Assembly (NCBI GenBank): GCA_934646815.1
Contig: CAKUEW010000004.1
Coordinates: 1-64,000, forward strand
Direction: 5' to 3'
DNA from: an uncultured Collinsella sp.
Lineage (GTDB): Bacteria; Actinomycetota; Coriobacteriia; Coriobacteriales; Coriobacteriaceae
Length of the DNA: 64,000 nt
The translations under genes were made by a program, and so were the position numbers. Under the pieces are notes generated by a model that worked only from the letters and a program-made list of their open reading frames with translations, did not search any database and was not told the DNA's origin. Positions within the stretch are counted from its first letter, which is position 1, and each line of letters starts with the position of its first letter. Shown here in pieces: positions 1-7,785 of the stretch.

Positions 1-502
1 GAAGGAAGGGGATGAAGGGAAGGAAAGACGGCGCCGTGGCAATGGCGTAAGGCAGGAAGGAAAGGAATGGCAGGTCGTTTGCGGAGGCCGGGATATCCGT
101 GATGCCGGAGCTGCTCAGGGCACGGCAATATGCGAGCTCCGCGTCATTGGTCTCTCGGTCTCCCACGATGGACCCGGATTGGAAGCCCTCGTCCATGAGC
201 GCGTAGTAGCTCTCGGCAGAATCGAGAAAGGCGGCGTCGGTTTGAGCGGCGAGGGCGGCGTTCGCGTATCTTGCAAGCTCAGCGTCATCTTGCTGCTCTG
301 GCGATAGGTCTGTGCCGCTGGCCTGGGGCGCGCGCGTATTGAATGCGTCGACAAAGCCCTGCATGCCCTGTTTCATAAAGAAGGGCCCGTAGATGGGTGA
401 ATTGAACGCAATGGGGATGGAGAAGGCTGCGGCAAGAACGAGCGTAGAGATCCATACGGCCCTGTCTCTTAGGATTAGTTTGAGAAGAAGTCGACAGTAC
501 AT
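1..502 (-). CDS. Putative ABC-2-type membrane permease, 5' part (runs off left edge)
   Basis: An open frame starts at an ATG at 502 and stays open for 167 codons to the window edge with no stop. AGGTG lies about 8 bases upstream of the start. The protein begins with a short basic stretch (MYCRLLLKLILRDRAVW) and a hydrophobic helix at about residues 16-35. A polar region of roughly 100 residues follows, rich in Asp, Glu, Gln and Ala, then a second hydrophobic segment starting near residue 148. One helix, a large outside loop and further helices is typical of ABC-2 permeases, but no diagnostic motif is visible, so the family is inference. It lies downstream of a gene-free stretch that carries repeated palindromes. 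The 3' part is missing. Confidence 0.55.
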   Translation of the reverse strand, partial: MYCRLLLKLILRDRAVWISTLVLAAAFSIPIAFNSPIYGPFFMKQGMQGFVDAFNTRAPQASGTDLSPEQQDDAELARYANAALAAQTDAAFLDSAESYYALMDEGFQSGSIVGDRETNDAELAYCRALSSSGITDIPASANDLPFLSFLPYAIATAPSFLPFIPFL

Positions 503-874
503 TTAGAAGCACCTACATTTCTCAAGTCATCGTTAGATTAATAATGACAGACCGAATGAAGATGCGTGCGACGGGGGCGAGGCGAATGGCTGAGCGGTAT
601 CGATACGCGGATTCAACGGTATTATATTGACCACATAGATTATTAACTTGCATTTCTAACAGTTAAGGAGACGGGTGCTTTCCAGCACACTCCTTCGATG
701 ATGCCTTCCGCTAGTTGCTATGCTGGTTTCAGCCAACAAAGAATGTGCCCGGGCGCTCAGGTTCACCGTTAGCGTTGGCAACATATGAGATGGGCCAGAC
801 CCTTGCCGCGCGCCGATTGCGCGAGAGGTGTCGGGCTCCATGTTTATTCCACCTGCTTGTTATCAACCAGCTTC

Positions 875-1030
875 GTTCAACGTCAGACATTCAAGATGTC
901 AGACGTTGAACCTGCGCCAAAGACGCAGCTGGGGCTACTAGTTGCCTACAATCGCTCGCGAAGCTCGCCTGTTCGTGCGTGAATGTCTGACAGCTCCGTC
1001 AGACATTGTCGGACATTTGATTGTTCGACA
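875..1030. promoter_or_regulatory. Cluster of six TGTCNGACA-like palindromic sites
   Basis: Six 9-base units close to TGTC-N-GACA occur at 881-889, 897-905, 984-992, 997-1005, 1007-1015 and 1022-1030. The first two form a larger inverted repeat at 875-911 with 16-base arms and one mismatch. The third and fourth form a perfect 10-base-arm repeat at 982-1007. Repetition of one small palindrome suggests a binding array for a dimeric regulator. Which regulator is unknown. The nearest downstream gene is the membrane protein at 1-502. Confidence 0.45.
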
Positions 1031-1206
1031 AATGCGCACGTGGTCGCGTTCGCAAAGATTACTGAACGGTCGATGGTGCGTTGAGACCGGAGCAAACGGC
1101 GGATGCCAGAAAAATGGCCTCGCAGAATCGCACCCATGGTTGATAAAATTGACCGCCCGGGCGCAAGTGTTTCAAGCCACGAATCGGTCGAGCAATTGCC
1201 AAAAGG

Positions 1207-1234
1207 AAGGCCCATACAGGATTGCACGGGCCTT
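1207..1234 (-). terminator. Possible terminator of the two-component operon
   Basis: Seven-base arms AAGGCCC and GGGCCTT enclose a 14-base loop, and on the minus strand the right arm is followed by CCTTTTGG. It lies about 110 bases past the histidine kinase stop. The T run is short, so efficiency is uncertain. Confidence 0.4.
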
Positions 1235-1344
1235 ACATCAGATCAAATTTGAGCTAGAAGCACCAAGCGGGGCAGACGCAACACCATCTCGTCGCGGCCT
1301 CGGCGAGCGACATATCGCAGTCGAGGTAGACATCGAGGAAGCCC

Positions 1345-2781
1345 TCAGATCCCGCACAGGGGGACCGCGATGGTGGCCACCGCGCCGCCCGAGGGGCTGT
1401 TGGCGAGCGAGACGGAGCCCCCGTGGACGCTCGCGGCCTCGGAGGCGACGTGGAGGCCGAGCCCGTAGTGGCGGCCTCCGTCACGCGAGGAGCGGGAGGA
1501 GTCGTCTGTGAAGAGGCGCTCGCAGCCGCGTTCGAGGGCGGCGGGAGAAAAGCCCGGTCCGTCGTCGGCGACCTCGATGACGAGGTGCCCGCCCGCGACG
1601 TCGCAGGAGACAGCCACGCGCGAGCGTGCGTGCTCGGCGGCGTTGGCCACGAGGTTCGCGGCGGCTCGCGCCAGGGTGGTTCGGTCGAGCGGGGCCTCGG
1701 GCGCGCCCGCGACAGCGGGGCCCGTGGCCGCGTCGAGCGCCACGCCTCGCGCCCGGGCGATCTGGGCGGCTTCGGCGAGAACCTGCTCGCAGAGCTCGGC
1801 CGGCCGCATGGGGACCCTCTCCGCCCCGCCGGACCCGCGCGAGGCCTCGATGAGCAGGCGCACGTAGCCGTCGAGCCTTTCGACACCGCCGGCTATGTCA
1901 CGCGCGGCGGCCGAGAGGTCGCCGTCATTCTCGTCTTCCAGCTCCTCCGCCACGAAGTCGGCGTTGGCGCGCAGCACAGTGAGCGGCGTCTTGAGGTCGT
2001 GGGCGAGTGACGCCATCTGCTCGCGCTGCCCCCGCTCCGCGGCCCAGCGGGCCTCGAGCGACTCGGCGAGGGAGGCCCGCATGGCGTCCATCGCTGCGAG
2101 GACGTCGTTCACCTCGCGCACGTTGGTGCTGCCAACCGCGAAGTCGAGCTCCCCCGCGCCGACGCGCCTCGCCGCCTCCGCGAGCGGCGCCATCTTGCGC
2201 GAGATCACGCGGCTCGCGCGGCGCGCCACAAGTGCGAGCGCGAGCGCGCTTCCCGCCGTGGCGCCGACGAGCATGAGGTTCTGCGGGTTGGGAAGCAGGC
2301 CGGCGAGGTCGCGCGAGACCCACTGCGGCAGATACTCGCTGACGAGCGCGCAGGCCCCGCCGCCCTTGAGCGGGAACGCGGCGTAGGTGAGGCCCGAACC
2401 CCCGCCCTCGATCTCCACTGTGCCCGGATCCGCTGCGAGTGCCGTACGGGCCATTTCCGTCGCGTCCTCGAGCCGCGTGCTCTCGAGGTCTGTCATCAGC
2501 ACGTATCCGTCCTTGTTCAGGATGAGGTAGCGGTATGCCGTCGGCACGTCCTGCTGCCCGCAGACGCCGTCGCGTGCCAGGTCCGCCGCGACCTCGCGCG
2601 CATTGGCCGGCCCCCAGCTTGCCTCGTAGACGAAGCCCGCGTTGATCGCCACGGAGAGCACCATGAACGAGGCGACCCACGCCATGGCGACCGCCGCGAA
2701 CGCGTAGGCGAAGTAGCGCGCGATGACGAAGGAAAGCGGCATGCCCCCGCGACCTCGCGCCCCGATCCTCAGAGCTGCCAC
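1345..2781 (-). CDS. Sensor histidine kinase
   Basis: Membrane sensor kinase that should autophosphorylate on His and pass phosphate to the regulator encoded just upstream. With the GTG start at 2781 the protein has 478 residues: a first membrane helix at about 17-48, an outside domain of about 110 residues, a second helix near 168-187, a HAMP-like linker, the dimerisation motif SLAHDLKTPLTVL with His261, the N box around Asn380 (NLVANAAEHA), VADDGPGF and the G2 loop HYGLGLH. The GTG start overlaps the regulator gene by 13 bases. An ATG at 2742 (MPLSFVIARYF) is an equally good start. High G+C and co-orientation with an immunity-type ABC exporter suggest it senses an antimicrobial peptide or envelope stress (inference). 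Confidence 0.9.
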   Translation of the reverse strand: MAALRIGARGRGGMPLSFVIARYFAYAFAAVAMAWVASFMVLSVAINAGFVYEASWGPANAREVAADLARDGVCGQQDVPTAYRYLILNKDGYVLMTDLESTRLEDATEMARTALAADPGTVEIEGGGSGLTYAAFPLKGGGACALVSEYLPQWVSRDLAGLLPNPQNLMLVGATAGSALALALVARRASRVISRKMAPLAEAARRVGAGELDFAVGSTNVREVNDVLAAMDAMRASLAESLEARWAAERGQREQMASLAHDLKTPLTVLRANADFVAEELEDENDGDLSAAARDIAGGVERLDGYVRLLIEASRGSGGAERVPMRPAELCEQVLAEAAQIARARGVALDAATGPAVAGAPEAPLDRTTLARAAANLVANAAEHARSRVAVSCDVAGGHLVIEVADDGPGFSPAALERGCERLFTDDSSRSSRDGGRHYGLGLHVASEAASVHGGSVSLANSPSGGAVATIAVPLCGI

Positions 2782-3431
2782 TTGTACCCCATCCCCCAGA
2801 CGGTCGCGATCGGATCGGCGCCGGCCTCGGAGAGTTTCCTCCGGGCGCGGCTGACCTGCATGGATATGGCCGCGTCGTCGGCGTCACTCTCCCAGCCGAG
2901 CACCGCCTCGCGTATCTGGGCGCGGCTCATGACCTGCCCGGGGTGGCGGGCGAGGTACTCGCAGATGGCGTACTCGGTGGGCGTGAGCGGCACGGCCTCG
3001 CCGCCCACGGCGAGGCCGCGTGCCCCGAGGTCGATCCGCACCTCCCCGAAGGAGAGGGCGTGCGAGCGCGGCCGGCGCTCACGGCGTAGATGGGCCGCGA
3101 CCTTGGCGCGCAGTTCCGCGGTCCCAAAGGGCTTGCGGACGTAGTCGTCGGCGCCCAGGCCGTAGGCGGCCACGGCATCCTCCTCGGCCACGCGCGCGGT
3201 CAGGAAGACGATGGGGCCGTCGAAGTCCGGGCGGATCTGCCGCACGAGCTCGAAGCCGTCGAGCCCCGGCATCATGACGTCGCAGAGCACGAGGTCGAAG
3301 CGCGAGAGGTCCATCCCCGGGACCGCCGTCGGGTCCGCCGCCCTGACGACCTCATGGCCGTCGCGGCCGAGGACGCGCGCGAGCGCGTCGAGGATCGCCC
3401 GTTCATCATCCACTGCCAGTATCCTCGCCAT
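2769..3431 (-). CDS. OmpR/PhoB-family response regulator
   Basis: Transcription factor partner of the adjacent histidine kinase. The receiver domain (residues 1-115) has the acidic pair in VDDE, the phosphoacceptor Asp51 in LVLCDVMMPGLDG, Thr78 and Lys100. A winged-helix DNA-binding domain follows from about residue 128, ending in GMGYKWQL. Length is 220 residues, normal for the family. The ATG at 3431 is chosen because a strong AGGAGG lies 6 bases upstream. The frame stays open further upstream, but that part has no receiver homology. The gene follows the ABC exporter genes in the same direction and probably controls them, as NisR- or BceR-type regulators do. The target site is not identified. 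Confidence 0.93.
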   Translation of the reverse strand: MARILAVDDERAILDALARVLGRDGHEVVRAADPTAVPGMDLSRFDLVLCDVMMPGLDGFELVRQIRPDFDGPIVFLTARVAEEDAVAAYGLGADDYVRKPFGTAELRAKVAAHLRRERRPRSHALSFGEVRIDLGARGLAVGGEAVPLTPTEYAICEYLARHPGQVMSRAQIREAVLGWESDADDAAISMQVSRARRKLSEAGADPIATVWGMGYKWQL

Positions 3432-3475
3432 GTTGACCTCCTGAAACTCTCGTCGGAATTGTACTAGCGCCGCGC

Positions 3476-3877
3476 TCAGCGGTCCAGAGCCCTGCGCGCA
3501 GCCGCGGGTGCCTCGGCCGCGTCGCACGTGCGGTAGCGCACGCCCGAGCCGCCGCGCGACTCGATCTCGGGCCAGCCCTCGCCGTCCGACTCCCGTCCGA
3601 AGAAGATGAGCTGGAGCTCTCGGACATTGCCTCTGTCGTCCGCCGCGTCCACCAGGTAGACGTAGTTTGCCCCCGCCCCAGTGGCGTCGGCGTAGGTGCT
3701 CGCGTGACTGCCAGGCTCGGGCGCGGGCGCCCACATAGCGATCTCAGGGTTGGGCAGCACGCGGTCAGCGATCGAGCGCAGCGCCGACCCCCAACCGGCG
3801 TCGAGCAGGGCATTCCCGCCCAGGACGAGCGCTGCGGAGAGGAGGACGAGCACGGCGGCGAGCGGCTTCCTACGCAT
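3476..3877 (-). CDS. YxeA-like exported small protein (DUF1093 type)
   Basis: Small exported protein of 133 residues. The N-terminus is basic then hydrophobic (MRRKPLAAVLVLLSAALVLGG), a signal peptide or anchor. A compact domain follows with NYVYLVDAADDRGN and RELQLIFFGRE, resembling the YxeA/DUF1093 family. YxeA-type genes often lie beside peptide-resistance ABC transporters and two-component systems, which fits the location here. Its start overlaps the end of the upstream permease gene by 8 bases, so translation is probably coupled. The biochemical role of the family is not established. Family assignment rests on overall pattern rather than catalytic residues. Confidence 0.65.
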   Translation of the reverse strand: MRRKPLAAVLVLLSAALVLGGNALLDAGWGSALRSIADRVLPNPEIAMWAPAPEPGSHASTYADATGAGANYVYLVDAADDRGNVRELQLIFFGRESDGEGWPEIESRGGSGVRYRTCDAAEAPAAARRALDR

Positions 3878-4679
3878 CTGCCCTCCCGTCCTCGAAGCGG
3901 CAGAACCAGGCGAGAAGGACGGCGTCGGCTGCCAGGGTGAGCACGAGGCTAGCGAGCGCAGTCGTGAGGAGAGGGCCCGCCGCGCGTGCGGCGTCGATGA
4001 AGGCCTCCACCCCGAGCGACCCCAGGCGCGCGGGCCAGGCGAGCGGCACCCAGCTCAGGGGTGTCGCCAGGGCACCGGTGAGCTCGCCGGTCATGAGGCC
4101 GTGCGCAAGTCCGCCAACCGAGAAGAACGCGAGGAGCATACCCGCCGCGCCGGCGCCGATGGCGGCGTTGCGGCCGAGGCGCAGGGCCACGCCGAGCCAC
4201 AGCGCGTAGAGGGGCAGGCTGCCCAGCACGATGCCCGCCCAGGCGGCCGCAAGCGGAGCGGGCCCGAGTGGCAGGCGCCCAGCGACGGCGAGCACGGCCC
4301 CGAACACGCCGAGCGCCACGGCCAGCGCGGCGGCACCGAGCGCCGCAAGGGCGAGCAGCTTCGCCGCGACGGCGCGCCCGCGCGAGGGGACCGCCGTGAG
4401 GTTGGCGAGGCGCCCGGCTGCGCGCTCGTCGTCCACGGCGAGCCCGCAGACGATGGCGGACATGAGCGGCATGAGGGCGCCGAGAAACTGGACGTAGGCG
4501 TCCGCGCCCAGCGCCGGGTCCCATCGGGCTACGGAGAAGTACTCGCCGCAGGCAATACCGGCTGCCAGGCCGCAGACGAGGTGCACCGCCGTGAGCGGGG
4601 AGCGCGCCAGGCGCAGGACCTCGGAGAGCAGGGCCCGCGAGAAAGTCATGCGCGGCGTCGGGTCGGAGAGTCGTGTCAT
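3870..4679 (-). CDS. Lantibiotic-immunity-type ABC permease (MutG/SpaG-like)
   Basis: Integral membrane subunit, 269 residues with about six hydrophobic helices, acting with the second permease and ATPase upstream. The length and layout (cytoplasmic N-terminus, helix pair, charged loop DDERAAGRLANLTAVPSR near residue 75, then four helices) match the NukG/MutG/SpaG group of three-gene lantibiotic self-protection exporters. The ATG at 4679 has GAGAGG 8 bases upstream; earlier in-frame starts at 4688 and 4685 overlap the previous stop. Very rich in Ala, Gly and Leu because of high G+C. The substrate is unknown, and no lantibiotic precursor gene is visible in the window. Confidence 0.75.
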   Translation of the reverse strand: MTRLSDPTPRMTFSRALLSEVLRLARSPLTAVHLVCGLAAGIACGEYFSVARWDPALGADAYVQFLGALMPLMSAIVCGLAVDDERAAGRLANLTAVPSRGRAVAAKLLALAALGAAALAVALGVFGAVLAVAGRLPLGPAPLAAAWAGIVLGSLPLYALWLGVALRLGRNAAIGAGAAGMLLAFFSVGGLAHGLMTGELTGALATPLSWVPLAWPARLGSLGVEAFIDAARAAGPLLTTALASLVLTLAADAVLLAWFCRFEDGRADA

Positions 4680-4684
4680 GGCCA

Positions 4685-5455
4685 TCACCTCTCCTCGGAG
4701 CGCGCGAACCAGGCCGCGCCCGCCGCCGTGAGCGCGGCGAACGCGAGCGCGCAGACCGCAAGGCCCGCCAGCGTGAGCATGCCATCCGCCGCGAGCGCCC
4801 CGCCAAGCGCCATGTCCGCCGTGAGTGGCTCGCCGCTAGGCAGCACGGGGATGAAGCTCGTGGGGATGACCATGCTCGCCGACGGCGGAAAGAGCTGCGG
4901 CAGCGGCACCAACGACCAGGCGAACCCACCCACGAGCTGCGCGACGAGCGGGCAGAAGATGCCCGCGAGCATGCCGAGCCGCGCCGTGAGAAAGAGCCCT
5001 GCGGGGATCATCCACGCCGCGGTCACCGTGTTGACGAGCGCGCAGAGAAGCATCGTGAGCGTGCCCGCGACCGTGAGGCCCTGCGAGGAGAACGCCGATC
5101 CCGCGAGATAGATGCCGAAGACCACGAGGTTCGAAAGCGTGCAGAGCGCGAGGCACCAGAGCGCCTTGGCCCACCAGGCGCGCCCGAGCGGGAAGCCCAG
5201 GCCCAGAAGCCCCCGCATCCGCGTGCGAGCGTCCGCCCGCGCGACGCACGCCACCACGAGCGAGAGACACACGGGCAGGAAGAGCGCGTACCAGTAGTTC
5301 CACGCGCTGAAGATCTGCACGCCCCGGTAGGGCATCGCGCCGAGCAGCGGCATCGGCAGCGCCATGAGCACGGCCAGGCGAACCGGTGCCGCGTGGCGCG
5401 ACTTCAGGGCCTCGGCGCGCAGGGCCGCGAGCAGGCCGCCTTTCTCGCCCGTCAT
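4685..5455 (-). CDS. Lantibiotic-immunity-type ABC permease (MutE/EpiE-like)
   Basis: Second membrane subunit of the exporter, 256 residues with six predicted helices. The stretch ALRAEALKSRHAAPVRLAVLM at the N-terminus is typical of the EpiE/MutE/SpaE group, where a basic amphipathic segment precedes helix 1. AWNYWYALFLPV lies near residue 50. Its ATG overlaps the ATPase stop by four bases (ATGA), so the two are translationally coupled. With its partner permease it would form the channel for removing a peptide from the membrane (inference from family). Confidence 0.77.
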   Translation of the reverse strand: MTGEKGGLLAALRAEALKSRHAAPVRLAVLMALPMPLLGAMPYRGVQIFSAWNYWYALFLPVCLSLVVACVARADARTRMRGLLGLGFPLGRAWWAKALWCLALCTLSNLVVFGIYLAGSAFSSQGLTVAGTLTMLLCALVNTVTAAWMIPAGLFLTARLGMLAGIFCPLVAQLVGGFAWSLVPLPQLFPPSASMVIPTSFIPVLPSGEPLTADMALGGALAADGMLTLAGLAVCALAFAALTAAGAAWFARSEER

Positions 5456-6180
5456 GCCGCCACCTCCCCGCGCGCTCGTCGCCCTTCCCGGCAGAAGCTC
5501 ATGAAGAGTTCCTCGAGGTCCTGCCCGGGACGAAGCGCATCCTCGTAGGCGAGGCGCCCCCCGCAGATGATGCCGATGGTGTCCGCCATCTGCTGCACCT
5601 CGGAGAGGATGTGGCTCGAGACGATCACCGTCGTACCCGCCGCCGCGAAGCCGCGGATCTGGTCGCGCAGCTCCTCGATGCCGATGGGGTCGAGGCCGTT
5701 GGTGGGCTCGTCGAGCACGAGCAGGCGTGGCCGGGCGATCAGCGCCAGCGCGAGCCCCAGGCGCTGCCGCATGCCCATCGAGAAGCGCCCGGCGCGCTTC
5801 TTCCCGGTGTCCGCGAGGTCCACGGCGGCGAGCACCTCATCTATGCGGCTCTCGGGAAGGCCCAGCAGCGTGGTGCGCACGCGCAGGTTCTCGCGCGCGG
5901 TGAGGTTGGGGTAGAGCGGCGCCTCCTCGATGAGGCTGCCGATTGCGTAGAGGTCCTCGCGGCGCCAGGCGTGCCCGGCAAAGAGAATCTCCCCGGCCGT
6001 CGGCCGCAGCATCCCGCAGATCATCTTAAGCGTTGTCGACTTGCCGGCGCCGTTGGGACCGAGCAGCCCGTACACCTCGCCCTCGCGGATATGAAGGCTC
6101 ACATCGGCCACGGCGTCCTGCGCCTGGTCGCCGCGGCCGAAGCGCTTGGTGAGCCCGCGTGTCTCGAGCATATAACCCAT
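5452..6180 (-). CDS. ABC transporter ATP-binding protein, peptide-immunity type
   Basis: Cytoplasmic ATPase of 242 residues energising the two downstream permeases. Visible motifs are Walker A GPNGAGKSTT, the Q loop region, signature FSMGMRQRLGLA, Walker B LLVLDEPTNGLDP and the switch His in SSHILSE. EEAPLYPNLTARENL between Walker A and the signature has the E-loop-like pattern often seen in lantibiotic-immunity ATPases (SpaF/NukF/MutF). The ATG at 6180 is supported by AAAGGA 6-7 bases upstream. It is the first gene of a six-gene minus-strand run ATPase, permease, permease, YxeA-like, response regulator, histidine kinase, with overlaps or short gaps throughout. Confidence 0.9.
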   Translation of the reverse strand: MGYMLETRGLTKRFGRGDQAQDAVADVSLHIREGEVYGLLGPNGAGKSTTLKMICGMLRPTAGEILFAGHAWRREDLYAIGSLIEEAPLYPNLTARENLRVRTTLLGLPESRIDEVLAAVDLADTGKKRAGRFSMGMRQRLGLALALIARPRLLVLDEPTNGLDPIGIEELRDQIRGFAAAGTTVIVSSHILSEVQQMADTIGIICGGRLAYEDALRPGQDLEELFMSFCREGRRARGEVAA

Positions 6181-6391
6181 GGGTTTATCCTTTCTCTTCC
6201 GGGCGCGCGGGCTGACCCACCGTGCCCGTGCGCCTTACCTTTCGGGTTCACCATCCATGGTGGGGCGCGTTTCTAACGAAGCCGTAACGGCCGTTGGGTT
6301 CTTTTGGCGCCAACCCTTCTCGACCCGCAAATCATGATTAATTTGCTTAAGGCAACAACTTTCCCGATCGATGTAATCACCGAATCAAAAC

Positions 6392-6448
6392 GTGTACATC
6401 AGCCATCAAAGATGCCGAAAAATGTCGTTTTTGGTGGCTGATGTACAC
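6392..6448. repeat. Inverted repeat with 14-base perfect arms
   Basis: GTGTACATCAGCCA at 6392-6405 is exactly complementary to 6435-6448. Pairing extends to 19 bases per arm with one mismatch. The 19-base centre is AT-rich. It could be a regulatory hairpin, a bidirectional transcription barrier or an operator. There is no clear T run on either side, so a simple terminator is less likely. Confidence 0.6.
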
Positions 6449-6533
6449 AAATGCAGAATCCCGCGCAGCCCAGAAGCACCCTCCACATGTCTGGACTCTC
6501 TATGGCTGCGCTGGATAGACATCGCGGGAACGG

Positions 6534-6539
6534 GTATAG
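6534..6539 (+). promoter_or_regulatory. Candidate -10 element TATAGT
   Basis: TATAGT lies 38 bases before the GTG start at 6577. No good TTGACA-like -35 is seen at 16-18 bases upstream. A transcript starting near 6546 would exclude the upstream in-frame starts, supporting the GTG start. Confidence 0.35.
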
Positions 6540-6576
6540 TATCGAAAGTTTTGTCGTTTACCAGCGGGGGAGTCCT

Positions 6577-7281
6577 GTGGGCATCAAAAAGAAGATCAAA
6601 AAGGAGCTTATCGGCACTTCCGATTACCCGTCGAATAAGATCTTCACGATCTCCAATTTCATTACCTTTACGCGCCTGATCCTCACCCTGGTCTTTCTGT
6701 ACCTGTTTGTGACGGATAACAACCGCGTTGTCGCCATCGTCATCTACGCCATCGCCGCCTCCACCGACTGGATGGACGGCCAAATTGCCCGCATGACCAA
6801 GACGGTCTCGTGGCTCGGCAAGATGATGGACCCCATCTGCGACCGCGCGCTGCTGTTTACCGGCGTTCTGGGTCTGGTGGTCCGCGGCGAGCTTCCCATC
6901 TGGGTTTGCGTGCTCATTATCGGCCGCGACGTGTACTTGGGCATTGGCACACTCATCGTGCGTCATTACCACCGTCGCCCCATCGATGTGGTCTTTCCCG
7001 GCAAGATTGCCACGGCACTGCTCATGACCGGCTTCTCGCTCATGCTGCTGGGCTTTCCCAACGTGGACGGCTTGAACCTGCTGCCCGCCACGCTCACCTC
7101 CTTCCCGGGCCTTAACGGCAGCTCCGTGCCGCTCGGCATCTTCTTTGTGTACGGCGGCGTCATCTTCTCCATGCTCACCGCTGTCATCTATTCCATTAAG
7201 GGCGGGGCAGCCATTAAACACGCCCTCGCGCATCCGGAGGACGAGGACATCGACTTTCTTAACCCCGAAATCGAAGACTAA
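6577..7281 (+). CDS. CDP-alcohol phosphatidyltransferase family protein
   Basis: Integral membrane enzyme that should transfer a phosphatidyl group from CDP-diacylglycerol to an alcohol. The motif DG-x2-AR-x8-G-x3-D-x3-D is present (DWMDGQIAR ... GKMMDPICDR). Several hydrophobic helices follow, and the C-terminus is acidic. The GTG at 6577 is preferred: GGGGGAG stands four bases before it and the upstream extension is low quality. Product 234 residues. Neighbours are a GarA-like FHA gene and a MerR gene. In mycobacteria pgsA2 (Rv1822) likewise lies near garA (Rv1827). A second PgsA homologue is at 28484-29122, so the acceptor alcohol of this one is open. Confidence 0.85.
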   Translation: MGIKKKIKKELIGTSDYPSNKIFTISNFITFTRLILTLVFLYLFVTDNNRVVAIVIYAIAASTDWMDGQIARMTKTVSWLGKMMDPICDRALLFTGVLGLVVRGELPIWVCVLIIGRDVYLGIGTLIVRHYHRRPIDVVFPGKIATALLMTGFSLMLLGFPNVDGLNLLPATLTSFPGLNGSSVPLGIFFVYGGVIFSMLTAVIYSIKGGAAIKHALAHPEDEDIDFLNPEIED

Positions 7282-7347
7282 GTCATTGGGGTATGATTAC
7301 GTACAGTTCATTCTTTGCGGTCCAGCCGCTTTATGTTAGGGGTTGTC

Positions 7348-7782
7348 ATGGACAACATGCAAAATAACATGCCTCAGAACGATAAGGCCGCCGACGCCAC
7401 CTGCGTATTTCGCGTCCCTTCGAGCGATGTCACCGTTCCCGACCTTATGGCCAACGTGCACATCACCGCACCCGTTCTGTCCATCGTCAAGGGCCCGCAG
7501 ACCGGTGCCGCCTTTGAGCTCGAGGACGATGTGACCACCATCGGCCGCGATCCGGCGAACGGCATCTTCCTCAACGACATGACCGTGTCGCGCAGCCACG
7601 CGCGCATTATTCGCGAGGGTCTGGGCGCCCGTATCGAGGACCTGGGCTCGCTCAACGGCACGTGGGTCGACGGCGCCATCGTCAACGGTGCCCCGCTGCA
7701 CGACGGCTCTTCCGTTCAGATCGGTACGTTCACGCTCATCTATCACGAGAGCACGCCGGAGCGCATCGAAACCGGTGAGTAG
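7348..7782 (+). CDS. FHA-domain protein, GarA-like
   Basis: Cytoplasmic phosphothreonine-binding protein of 144 residues. The C-terminal FHA domain shows TIGRDPANGIF, VSRSHARI and DLGSLNGTWVDG, the usual phosphopeptide-contact loops. The N-terminal tail has DATCVFRV with Thr18 two residues before VFR, resembling the ETTSVFR phosphorylation motif of mycobacterial GarA. GarA regulates 2-oxoglutarate metabolism when unphosphorylated and closes on its own phosphothreonine. A similar switch here is inference. The ATG at 7348 has TAGGGG upstream. It is followed after 3 bases by a MerR gene, the same pair as Rv1827-Rv1828. No Ser/Thr kinase gene is in the window. Confidence 0.85.
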   Translation: MDNMQNNMPQNDKAADATCVFRVPSSDVTVPDLMANVHITAPVLSIVKGPQTGAAFELEDDVTTIGRDPANGIFLNDMTVSRSHARIIREGLGARIEDLGSLNGTWVDGAIVNGAPLHDGSSVQIGTFTLIYHESTPERIETGE

Positions 7783-7785
7783 GGC

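Larger units (their letters stand above)
503..1344. other. Gene-free interval with palindromes
   Basis: 842 bases lie between the end of the histidine kinase gene and the start of the left-edge membrane gene. Short open frames on both strands have no recognisable protein character. The interval contains a hairpin at 665-695 (AAGGAG and GTGCT arms), a cluster of TGTCNGACA-like palindromes at 875-1030 and a hairpin at 1207-1234 that could end the kinase transcript. The base composition at 520-660 is AT-rich, consistent with a promoter for the left-edge gene. Confidence 0.6.
6181..6576. other. Divergent intergenic region between ABC operon and phosphatidyltransferase
   Basis: About 395 bases. 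It must hold the promoter of the minus-strand ABC/two-component operon. Small dyads occur at 6250-6261 (ACCAT/ATGGT), 6286-6295 (AACGGCCGTT) and 6305-6314 (TTGGCGCCAA). A long inverted repeat lies at 6392-6448, and a -10-like TATAGT precedes the plus-strand gene. No protein gene is credible here. Confidence 0.6.

Noticed and set aside
946..1227. Possible 93-residue protein on the minus strand in the left gene-free region
   Set aside because: No recognisable motif, no ribosome-binding site, and it spans the palindrome cluster, which explains its composition.
3750..5111. Open frame of 453 codons on the plus strand opposite the ABC permeases
   Set aside because: A product of very high G+C, with Arg/Glu/Gly-rich low-complexity translation and no motif. 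The minus strand encodes coherent membrane proteins.
6451..6576. Longer N-terminus of the phosphatidyltransferase
   Set aside because: The -10-like TATAGT lies within it and the GTG at 6577 has its own ribosome-binding site. The extension has no conserved features.
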